Below, piece after piece: positions 42,601-54,600 of a DNA stretch of 64,000 nt. Under the pieces are notes generated by a model, which made no database searches, had not been told where the DNA came from, and saw only the letters and a program-made list of their open reading frames with translations. Location: assembly GCF_001949145.1 (NCBI RefSeq), contig NW_019091364.1, forward strand, positions 3,493,964-3,557,963, in the 5' to 3' direction. Source of the DNA: Acanthaster planci. Lineage: Eukaryota > Echinodermata > Asteroidea > Valvatida > Acanthasteridae. Numbering within the stretch: position 1 is the stretch's first letter; each line of letters begins with the position of its first letter. The translations under genes were made by a program, and so were the position numbers.

Positions 42601-45600
42601 NNNNNNNNNNNNNNNNNNNNNNNNNNNNNNNNNNNNNNNNNNNNNNNNNNNNNNNNNNNNNNNNNNNNNNNNNNNNNNNNNNNNNNNNNNNNNNNNNNNN
42701 NNNNNNNNNNNNNNNNNNNNNNNNNNNNNNNNNNCGGAAGTGGTTAAATATCTCTCGATGCTGTACTCCTGTTTATTCTATCTATACATGTAGGCTATGG
42801 TATCTGCCATAATTATTCACATACTTCTGCTTGTGCTCAGTAAGAAGTCTCACCAAGAGACACATGGTTGTTAAACTTGAGTAAAAGTTGCTGGATCTGC
42901 ACTTGGACTCAAGAAAAGGTACCCAGGGTCCCTCAGCTCTAACTGAAAAACGTGTGACTACAAGAACAAGAGAGTGTAAAGAGCAAATCATATGTTGTTC
43001 TCTGAGGACGTGCAGGTTTTTGTATTGTTGGTCAAGACTGAAATTGTAAACTCCACTGTCTGGATTTTCTTCCAGTCATACAGATAGATCCAATGATATC
43101 AAAACAGACAAGCCAGCAAACAGATTCTATGCACAGAGACTCATGGTGGCACATGTCCATTTTTTAACAAGCCTGCTCGTCATTCCAATCGCACATGCCC
43201 AAAATGAAGTGTATCTGAGGTCATTCGGAAGTGCATGCATGGTCTTCCTAGATCAGTGCATCCCAAGGTGGACTCATGCGTGCTTTGTTCCGAATGACCT
43301 TGCTTTTTTAGAATACCAAACTAGCTCATTCTATTGTTTTGTAAGCATTCATCTCTGTGCATGAGTACTGTTATTCGTTTAAGCTGATGGAGTTTTGAGA
43401 GGATAATCGCAGTGTTCAGAGAAATTTGATTGGTGTTTCACTTGGGCACACTGTGTGGTATATATGTGTGTGTACAGTGCTGTCGTTGGTGGTTCGTCGT
43501 CCGCGAGCATGCTCAGAAGCAGGTGTCCGTGCCAATCGTAGAGGAATGCACGAACTGCAGCTACAAAACATTTCCTTCAGGCGCCACCTGTCGATCGATG
43601 AAGGTTTGAATTGGGAACATTTTCCACCCCATTGCCAAAGAAGCGTTTAATTTTAATCTTGTGCAAGTTAACCTTAACTTGTTCCTTTTTATGTATTTTG
43701 TTTTTTGCTTATTAACCTTTGATTTCTGCCTTTTCAAAGTAATTGTATGTACATGTACTTTATTTGTACAATGCCAGGCAAGATTAATTTAAGTATACGA
43801 GTTTGTACGTGTATGTCTTGCAAGTTAACAAAGAGCAGTTCCACAGCTAAGTAGACATCAGGCCACAAATACGGTACCAAAGTAATTATTAATCATCATT
43901 TATAAACAGTGTTAGGATCTGTCATTTGTCAAGAGCCATTGCGTGGCCCATCTTTTGTCAAGAGCCATCGCGTGGCCCATCTTTGTAGTTAAAATGGGTT
44001 GTTTGGAAAACTAAAAAGATGTTTTAACGGGGGGGGGCGGAAATTATATGTAAGTACGTGTCCGACAGCATCAACAAATTTTCCATTTTCCAGTGGGATT
44101 GTCCCAAAAGTGTACCCTTGCAAGTTTTTATTTTGTTGTGGAATAATTTCACTTTTGCATTTCACTTACATTGTAGATGCACTTTGTGCAGCTTTATTCT
44201 CTGCCTCAGTGTATGAAAACTATGTGCGTGTACATACTGTACTGGTACTTGTACTAGAGTATTTGACATCCTTTTGGGGTGTGTGTACTTTTTTGAACAT
44301 ACTAGTAAATGATGTCCCTGCCTTTCTGGACAACTGAGGGCGCTGTTGCTCTAATGTCATTCAGGGTGGTCTGTTCAGTTTCTCCATTTTTTCATCTGCA
44401 TGTACATATAATTACAAACCCCAATTTTTTCTCATTGAAAACAATTCCAAGAAGGGGGTTATTTGTTGGTTTATTACATTACACTCACAGGTACCCTACA
44501 TACATGTATATGTACATGTAGCAATAAATCACCCCCAAAGAAAATGAAATTTACTATCACAAAAAATTTGTAAAATTCCAACAGTTTTGTTCATGTTTTT
44601 CTTTGTGCACATATCAGTGCAACATTCAGGTTTAGTCCCTGGAAAGACATCACAGTTTTGTTCATGAATATACAAGTAGAAATCTTTATCCGGTTCGTAA
44701 GTGTGACGTCTCTTCAGTTTAAACCACGCCCACTACACACTGCACATGCATGTACATGTAAAGTTACATGCATTGCCCGCTGTTTATGTGGAAACATGGA
44801 ACTGGAAGTGGACGTGCAACTTCTGCGATCGTTCAATGGGAGCCTGCAAAACAGTAAAAGGGTTGCTTTGCACAGGCCCTTTAACATCTCTTTTCAATGA
44901 GTCAGTGATGTGTGCTCGGAGGTTCTTTCTTTGCTTTGTTCCAGAGAGGAAATACTTTTTTAATACATTATGCAATTAAACACCTGTCAGTTTACAAGTC
45001 AACGAAAATTAACCTTAATATCCTTTATACATGTACAGGAACATTGTATTGAGAAATTCCACAGGAGATTATAATTTATATATGCATATACTTTCATCAC
45101 ATAATAACCTTTGCCAATATACAGTGTACGCTTTTGTGCTTATTACATCTGACAAGTTTGTGTGAAGTGTGTTTGCTGTCTGTCTTGAATTTAATACTTG
45201 TCGCTGTGGACGGGTGTGGTATCTTCATGTACAGTACATTACGTGTATACATCTTCATTCAAAAATAAACTACATTATAAAATACAATTACCGTTTCCAT
45301 CTGCTGGCATGTCAAACATTCTGCAAAACCTGTATACATACACGTATGTAAATGCCCTAATGTAAACTCATGAGATTAATTCAGAGTTTAATTTTCCAAC
45401 TGTTTCTTTAAGTTTACAGTACATTTACTACATCTAATTTCATTAGATTGAAGAGATGCGTTACAATCACTGTGGATTCATTTTGACCATCAGCTCAACC
45501 TGTTCATTGTGTTCTTTTGCGTGACGTGTACTGGATACACTGTTGTGTACATGTACTAGTATGGTACTTTAGAAAAAAACAACACTCTTTTATTGAATCT

Positions 45601-48600
45601 TTATGAAAGTATATGTATACATCCAGGCAATTGTTGTGTTTTTTTTCCATGATTGTGTTGAATTTCACTGAAACATCTGACTCGGAATTTCACTAACCAG
45701 AACGGCAATGTACCTGTACGACTGGTAACTGATTATAGAACAAGAACCTGTCTGGTTCTGTTCCTCATCACTTTAGTCATCACCACTGAAACCATCTCGA
45801 TCATCATCTTTATCAACATACCCATTATCATTACCATGAAATCGTGACTGTCTTTTTCATCATCACACAATCCACTTTTCATGCTTTATTGTGACTCTCG
45901 TTATTTTCCTTTTTTAAGAGGTAGTATTTCAGATTTAGATGAGGATATGACTCTCAATGTCTGTTCAACTTTTCAACTCTGGAGTGAATTGTGATTTTTC
46001 GAAACATTTCCAAGTATTCCTTGACTATCAAATCCTGGTGAAACAAAGATGACTTTGTGATGATTACCCTAAACCTACCAGACCAAACTCTAAATTGGAA
46101 CCAAATTTTAAACCCCTCAAATATGGTTTCTGGAAAGTTTACTTACCAAGACTGTGAGCAATTGGGTACCACCACAAGTGGAGAATTGGGAAGGATTCAC
46201 AGTAATCGCCATAAAAAAATTCTGAGGAGGTCTAGCAGATTGATTAAAGCCAAGTACGTTTGAGGAAGAGATTTGGATGTACATGTATCCCCTCTCATTA
46301 ACTTTGCCATACCGGTGCATCATTCATTTTGCCCTGTTGTTGTCATCAGACTAGTCCTCACAATTATCATCACTGTCACCATCTCAACAGTCATCATTTT
46401 CATGATATTCATATCATCGCCATCTTAATTATACTTGTTTCTGTTAGTCATCACTGTCGCTATTAACATTATCTCTCTCAGTGTAATCATTACAGCCAAT
46501 TTTTTCCCCCGTCGTTACCAAAGACCTGGTCACTGTTGCCATTAACATTATTTCTCTGCTTAGGATGGTGGCATCTGAACTTGTACATATAAGTGTCCTT
46601 ACTCCTCAAACCCTTTCCCCCCCCCCATGTACCGGTAATAGGGTCCAGGCAGCGTCTCGTAAGGAGGACTTCCTACCTGCGTGCCACGCTCAGCGATGAG
46701 GAGGAAGAAGGGCCCAAGGATGCTTCGTCGGTGGCCGATACCACCAGCCTGTCCTCCATGTCTGCCCACGGAGGCGAGGGCAGTAGTCCCGTAGTACTGT
46801 GAGTATTGAAGGAAGAATTTATTGAATTTATATGGCTATAGCTGGAAATTATACACAAGCTTGTGGGAATTGGCGGCAGCAGCTAGCAAGAGGCTCCCAA
46901 AGATTGCCAGCCATTGCCGAGTAATATGCACACAGCTGAATGCTTTCTGTATTTCAGCCTTGTAGCTTCCCCCCCATGTCTGAACTCTGTCTGACGCTCT
47001 GTTACCAGTGTTGCAGTTGAGACCATCTCAAGTCTATTCACAAGACCCGTCATAAGATTCTTCTGACAGGAAGATGAGTTTTACCATCTGGTGATGTCTA
47101 ATCACGTGGAGTCTTTGCCAATCAGGGTGTACATGTATATCCTTCAGTATGTCAGGAGATCAGGGACCTGGGAATTCAATTCCAGCTGATCTGTGAAAGC
47201 AAATTTGCAAAAGTAAAGATTACAAGCCTGTAGGCTCATCGTGGTTTCATTGCTAGCTCAGCTGGTTCGAAATTTAGCACATGTCCAAGTGTCATTTGTA
47301 ACCCATTTTATAGGAATTTCAGAACCTCCCAAAACCATCCAGACGTTATTCCTGCACAAAACTACCTTCAATTCCCCAATAATTTCTTGGTCTCATACTA
47401 TTGTCACACCTGGAACAAACATGTGCATTTCTGCAGCTTTTAAGACTAAGTGCCCCTCTTCTGTGTATGCATGGAGACATTAGGGGTTGAATTCTGTCTG
47501 AATGAATTTTGGAATTTAAAGAATTGAGGCGAAAGGCTGAAAGGCACGAATAACAGGAGTTGGGATGCCTTTCATTTCATCAGTCGCAGGAATGCCACAC
47601 CCAGGCGCAACCCCAGCATCAACAAATTGAAGCAAATCTTCGGGGAGGGCACTCCCATTATTGTGGATGCCATCCACAAGCCGGGCACGACTGCTGCCGC
47701 CACAGGCACCGGTAGTGGCAACGATGGCCAGGCGGTGGGGCCAACCGAGGGCGGGCAAGACCCCGAAGTCACCAAGGAGGGTCCAGCCAGCATAAAGGTG
47801 GAGGTCAAAGAATGGAAGGTAAGGGCAAAAGTAAAAAAGATGAAATGAGATCTATGAAGGTAGAGCCCCTTCCTTTTATTAACCCTTAACCCTGCCAGAC
47901 GCAATATGATGCAGCAGTTGTAAATCTCTGGTGCACGTTATGGCACTGGACATGCTGGGCAATAGGCACCAGCCGTAAACACTACCCATGTTGAGACAAT
48001 GGGAGCTGGTCCCACTGAAAAATGCCATTGTTGGATCCTGTGGTGCCTGGCTAACCACAGATTCCTACATGTAAGTCATTCCACCATGGGGATAGTCGAC
48101 TGATTATATCTTGTTGCACCAGGTAGGCAAGGTGTCTTGACAGATGATACAGACTGATGTGTCTGGCAGGGTTTCTAGCCAAAACACCCTGGAGTGTTAA
48201 GGTTAAGTTAACTTTCAGGGGTCCACCCTGTAATGATGTAATATTGTTGTTGTTTTGCAGTCATTTATGGAGGAATTTGAGTTACTATTGGAGAACGTGT
48301 GGACTAGTTGTTAACGTTTCTATCTCTCAATCAGAGGGGCTGGGGTTCAAATCTATCACTTTAGTAACATGGTGTGAGTTTCCTGTCTCTCCACCCTGGT
48401 GTTTAAGTATGCCTATGCCAGCTGCCTATTGGTCTTGCCCGATAAAGCAGCAAAATGCAACTAATGGGTGACTGACACTGAAATGCCAGGCAGTTCCTGG
48501 GCCTTTGGCCCGTAATCTTATTTTTGTTGCCCTGAACTACATGGAAATGGAAATGATGCGAATCAATAAAGTCAGGCCTCTTGATGACCTGGTCGGATTT

Positions 48601-51600
48601 TAAGCCCTGCCTGCCCACCTCAGCCGAGTCAGCGGCTGCTGTTCAGTTCTGCATTCAGTGTGCAGACACCTTGTTTCAAGGCTGACTAGAGCTTTCTATC
48701 AAGTCAAGGGGACCAGAAGCCCCTTGACAGAGAAGAGATTGGCAGTGGAGAATGTGTTATTCAAAGCAAGAAAGTAAAAAGCCTGAAGATGCTCGTTTTA
48801 CTTGAGCGTGGCCTGGCTTTTCAATGGCAAAGCCAGGCCATTGGGTCTGGTTTGTTCCCCAGTAGCTTGTATGGATCGGTGGCACGATGAATAGCACAGT
48901 GTAAGTGCTACAGTTGGTATTTGTACTGGTAAATGTGCTCCATTTCCTTTGGTGCAGCGTGCCAGCGACCGTTCCTGGAAGCCCGTCTGGATGGTGCTCA
49001 AGAACAAGACAATGTACCTGCTGAAGGAGAGGCGGGACACCGGCACCAGCCCCTCGAGCGCAGAGGACAACCCCATCAGCATCAAGGCCTCCATGGTGGA
49101 CATCGCCTACGACTACACCAAGAAGAAGAACGTCTTCCGTCTGAGCACCAGCACGGGCTCCGAGTACCTCATCCAGGTAAAAAAAAAATCCAATAGGTTT
49201 TCTCAATACTCGGCTTGTATCCATTGTTTTGTGGCTTGTCTCTGATATTGAAACCAGATTTACTCAGCTTCCTCTCCTCAGGCTTTTGTTTTGGGGCAGA
49301 CAACTTTGAATGAAATGAAAGTGCTTCAACTTATGGGTAGATAGCATGTAGTTGGATGCCCAGAGAACAAAATAGGTGACTTAATATTGAGCTAACAACT
49401 TCATGGCCTAGCTGTAGTTTAGTGTCTTAATTGTCTTAATTTAGACCTCATAAATTGTCAGTTTCACCATGAGGTAAAGGGATGCGATATTTTTGATGCA
49501 CCGCAAAGTGACACACTGCCCATAGACTTTGTACACAACTTTTGGTGTAGCAATCACTCATAGTATGTCAGTTCTACATGTAGGTGTGACTGACTGAATC
49601 GATACATCCGCATCATTATTATAGTCAGGTGTTGAATTAGCAAGCAGGCCGAGACTAAGAGGGCAGCAAGTATGGGATCCCCCTTCTGTCCCGTGGCCTT
49701 TTTTATTCACCCAAAACTTGCAACATACACTTATCATACATGTACCCCTAGCTTAGAGACACATCTGAATCTTTTATCTCTGGGCCGAGTCTATGTCTTT
49801 CTTGAGTTGCAAATGCAGGAGCACTTGCTGGCAGTAGGCATAGCCCCAGCTCCGGAATCTCATTTTAGACATGGTGTAAGGCTGATTTTTGTGCTGTGCA
49901 GGTGCATATTAGTATATTCAACTTCACAAGAGATGTTCCTTCCGTTGTATCAGGCAACTCAGACAAGAACGACCATAGCTTTTCTGGTGTGTATAATATA
50001 TTAGTCATCATAGACCATCTGTGTCCTGCCCATTTATTGCTCAGCTTGGTGAAAATGATTTTCGTCTTTCCGTCTGAAAGTGTGTTAGCTTGTCAAATGA
50101 CAGCAGCTGTGATGGTGACCTAATTTCATTTCTTGCAGGTCAGCGACACTGAAACAATGCTGGCTTGGATCACAGCCATCCAGGCAAACTTGACGCCTGG
50201 CGGCGATGTAAGTAAACCACGTCTGGGGGAGGGGAATATCTTGTAAAATTGTTTTACCAACTTAATATAATCAAATTTAAACTTTAGTCATACGTCATAA
50301 CATTACAGTCATACAAAATATGACAGTTGTTGAATTCAAATGAGCAAAGTTGGAGTTGGTGTTGAATAAGCTATAGTTTATATATCGGTAGTCTATAGTG
50401 TATGTGTCCATTCTTGTAAATTGCTAGCAGGTCGGAATTGTACTGTATGTAAACTTTCATGTGTGGAATGGTTGCCTGGCCCAACAGGACATAGTGAGCG
50501 CTGACATCATCATGCGCAAGACACAGCACCACCACGACGCTGGCGCAACTGCCCACTCAGCGACTTCCAAGAATGTCCTGTCCCCACCGAACAGCCGCAA
50601 GAAGGCCAACAGCCGAAGCCCATCACCGGCCTTGCAGCCCCAGCCCACCAAGAAGCAGTCCACGGGCCTGGCGGGCAAGATGAGGCACAAGATGAAGAAA
50701 AAAGGGGGCGGAGGTAGTGCTACCGTGTGGGGGCAGCCCACAGCCGAGGAGCTGAAGAGCTTGACGTTTGGCGTGCCATTGGAGAAGTGCACCTCGTCAG
50801 ATACCAATGAGGTACCTACTAACTAGCCCTGAAGGCGCCAAATGAGATAAATGGGGCCTTTATTTTTTCTTGTAAATTATTACAGTGCGATTTATTTTCG
50901 TACTGGGCCTTCGGGAGTTTACCCAGCAAGGCCTTACAGTCAATTTGAGACCAGTTTCATGATAATCGGACAAACTATTCTTGCAAAATGCCCTTTTTTC
51001 CAAAACAGGCTGGCCCAAAACATTAACTTTCTGTTGACACAGGTGAGGTTGCTAACCCTTAATGACTATGGATGACAAGACCCTACAAACCAAAGCATAG
51101 ATTACCAAGCTAAATTCTTGAGCAGTCTGTATTTTTTGCAACTGTTTCACAACCAATTCTTGCTAAGCTAAGATAAATTGGCCTAGCAATAGTTTCTTGT
51201 TTGCAACTTAAGGAAATTGGGCCGTGTGTCTTTACATGCTTTTAAGTGCTTGACGTCTTTACATCCTTTTGTCCTTTGTGTGCAGTTTGTTCCCATGTTT
51301 GTGGACATCTGCTGCGGCATTGTGGAAGAGCTAGGCATGGACACCGTGGGGATCTACCGGGTACCAGGCAATACGGCTGGTGTATCATACTTGCAGGAGG
51401 TGCTGAAGTCTGGGCCTGAGGAGGCTGACTTCACTGACAGCGTGAGTGTCTTTCCCTCTAGTTGCTTATATTCTGGGCCGTGTCAGTTTCAATAATTCAA
51501 TATATGAACAAGGAAGGTCGAGAACTAAATTTATTTTGGGGGTAGGGATCAGACAAAGTGTTTGTTTTAGGGGGCCAAAAAAACGTGAGGCCATTCTGAG

Positions 51601-54600
51601 GGGATGGACTAAATTGTGGGTGTCTTTTTATAGGCTTTTGCAAGGAAAGGAAGTGACACGGTCCTGGAAAAGAAATTTCTTTTCCTGATTATTTGTCAAA
51701 ATTTTTTTTCATTGCCCTGTTTTCTCCCTAAATCTGCTGGTGAATTTTAACTGAATTTTCATTTCATAAAATTAATTTTTTTTGGTTGACCCAGCTTCTT
51801 CCTGGCAGAGCTTGTAATGAAGACACAACCTAAGCACAGCCTTGTGCCCATGACATTTAAATTGTGGGAGTGTGTGTGACACTGGCTTACGTGTGTTTCG
51901 CATCAACAGCTGATAGCAGCAGAACAAAGGTTTTGAGATGGCATTTTTTGGTTCGCCACATTTCGGTCCAGTAGGAGACTTTTGAGACACTGGTGGCAAG
52001 AGACATACTTGTCCTTTGAAAAGTCTCACCAGTTGTCTGCATACTCAAAACTATGTGCCAATGCTCAGACCTGTGTGTACATGCTCAGACCTGTGTGTAC
52101 ATGCTCAGACCTGTGTGTACATGCTCAGAGTTAGCAAAAATGACCCTTTTGTCTGATACCATCACCATCTCAACGTCTCTTGTTTCTCTCATTTCTTAGT
52201 ATGTACGGTAAACATATGTGCACTAATTGAAGCTTTTGGCATGCTGGGTATTTTTTGGTCTTTTTCCCACAGAGGTGGCGTGATGTCAATGTGATCAGCA
52301 GCCTCCTCAAAATGTTCTTCCGCAAGCTTCCCGACCCGTTGGTCCCCCGGGACCAGTACCGCGACTTCATCGCTGCCAACCGCTGCAAGGAGCCCGCCGA
52401 GCGCATGTGGGCACTGCGTCGCCAGATCCACAACCTGCCCGACCACCATTACGAGACATTTAAGTGTCTGGCCGGCCACCTGCGGCTGGTCTCCCAGAAC
52501 TATGAAGTCAACAAGATGGAGGCAAGTCAGGCTTTTTGTTGTTGTTGTTGTTATGACTTGGGCAAGCAACAGCAGGCATCTGTGGCAGAACACGTTCCGA
52601 ACATTCAGCCACCATGTTTGAATTTGTGTCGATGCATGGCTTAATTCCAGCTGCGTCAAAGTTCACTGCATGCTGCCTTATTACCCTGTAATATTTCGAA
52701 TCAGTGTTGTAGTCCAAACCACTTAAGATCTTCACAGTACCAGCACAAGACCTCCAGTCTGAATTGAAGTCACAAGCTATTCACATGAACTGCAACAAAA
52801 GCATTCCTTTGTCATTGTTTACACTGTTACTTGCGACTGGTCTTGTGAGTGGTCTTGGACATGGTCTTGTGATGGTCTTGACTACACTGTTTCAAACATC
52901 ATAGGCTAAAGGAATATTTGCCTGTTAAAAAAATCATTGAATTTGCCCTGCGGAATTGTTACCACAAATATACATGTAACGGTTACATTCCAAAAGAGTA
53001 TAAAAGACAACTGTGGTTACAAATTTAAACCAGAGAAATATTCGCCAAAAAACACACGGCAGTAAGACTAGATCTACATGTAGTATCATCACACGAGAAT
53101 ACAACCAAATATTTTTAAGGAGTAAAAGGCCAAATAAACCTGAGGTGATATTAAGCAACAAAGTCAGTTAAGCAGCCTGATGTTAAATCATATCAAATCA
53201 AAATCAAAGCCTGATGTTAAATCATATTAAATCAAAATCGTATGTCAGATGTGACAGGGGCACACAAAAAATGGACCCCTCATTTCTGGAATTACCCATT
53301 TATGAATGGCAATTGATACATGTATGTGAAGTGTTGTTAATTAGCTGAGTGATGTAAATGATTCCTGTGTGTAATTTTAATTTGCTGTGTTGTCACATTA
53401 TAAAATCATATTTATTGAAGCCTTCCTGCTAAATATCTAGTAAGGAGGAAGACCAATATCAAACCAAAGGAAATTGATAAATTGAATCAATAAAACTAAT
53501 TGCATTGGCAAATTGTAATAAATCTCCCGGAAATTGACTTTACATCTGTAGAAGACCTTAATTTCCCCTGACATAATTACCTACTGCATGCTCTGGGGAC
53601 TGCATACATGAGTATAAACCAGGTTTGCAATAAGCGTTCTATCAAGGAGTCCACATCAAGCCTTCATTGGGCATTATCTTTCTTCTACGACTGAATGTTC
53701 CTTTTAGTTATGTCCGAACATTGAGACATTTTCCACTCAATGTGTGCCTTGTTACTATTACATTTTTCAGGCCAGAGGACATCTGAACACGGAAGGATTC
53801 CCTGTGTTGAAACATGAAGGGTGTCCAAACGCATTCCGGCAAAGTCTCTGTGTAGTTTCGCGTATTTCCTATACTTGTCGTTTACACTCGAGTGATTCCG
53901 TTAAGCTTGCAAACTCACAGGCTCCATGTAGTCTCTGTGTGTGTGTCGCCCTCAAGTGGGGCCACATGCAGGCATTGTGACTAATAGTGCTCTGTAAGTG
54001 CAGTATTAGAAATGTTGCATAAATTTTGAACAAATGACCACCAAGGGTTAGCAATTGCAGTGTTCAAGTTTGTAAGGCACTGTACTGTAGTTGCGGTCTT
54101 CCCATTTTAAAAAGTTGGTATTTTGGGCTTAATATAATACTGCACCTGGGACGGGGGATAACATTGTTGTCAGGTGGTTTAAAGTCCCTTTGACTTTTCC
54201 TCAAACAGGTCCGCAATCTCGCCATCGTCTTTGGGCCTACCCTGATCCGCTCGGGCGACAACAGCATGGTCACCATGGTGACAGACATGTCGGACCAATG
54301 CTGCATTGTGGAGAGCATCATCCAGCATTGCGAATGGTTCTTTAGTGACGACGTGGAGAGCCAGCAGGCCGTGCCTAGTGACGCCCTGCCAGAGGCTGAG
54401 CTGATGTCCTCGGATGCCAGCGAGCTACTGTCCAAGGCCCGGAAGGACGATCAGTCAGGTCAGTGGACTACGAACCCATCTGTTTTGAGAGCCTTCTATA
54501 GTTCCCGTCCGAGTTTTCGCAACATACCTGAAAACGTTTGGACACTAAAGCTTCTGAGGACTTGACTCGGGTCCTTGGGTTCTAATTTCATGGTCATTCG

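Larger units (their letters stand above)
42084..46641 (+). other. Intron 4 region (4.6 kb) containing the assembly gap
   Basis: Lies between the linker exon and exon 5. Both flanking exons are in phase 1, so they join cleanly, but any number of phase 1-1 exons could lie between. Two such candidates are listed (42232-42288 and 43523-43603). The interval also holds 323 N, a 29-bp tandem duplication, dispersed-repeat copy 3, and degenerate CAT/ATC tracts. Confidence 0.6.
52522..54208 (+). other. Intron 11 (1.7 kb), GC-AG type
   Basis: It starts GCAAGT, the strong consensus seen in GC-AG introns, and ends TCAAACAG. It contains a 34-bp tandem duplication (53174-53240) and one end of the 7759-8026 MITE family (53241-53293). 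Confidence 0.85.

Noticed and set aside
42385-42747. 120-codon ORF across the gap
   Set aside because: Almost all codons are N. It is an artefact of the assembly gap.
43076-43145. Exon-like block after TTCTTCCAG with an [12 protein letters not shown] frame
   Set aside because: The acceptor looks good, but the only near GT donor leaves phase 2, which cannot join exon 5 (phase 1). The frame then hits TAA. Kept only as a remote possibility.
46057-46263. 68-codon ORF before exon 5
   Set aside because: No fitting splice sites in phase, A/T-rich composition, no recognisable motif.
50880-51185. A full MITE in intron 9 related to 2669-2920
   Set aside because: Only a faint match near 51100-51185 on the minus strand; the opposite terminus is absent.
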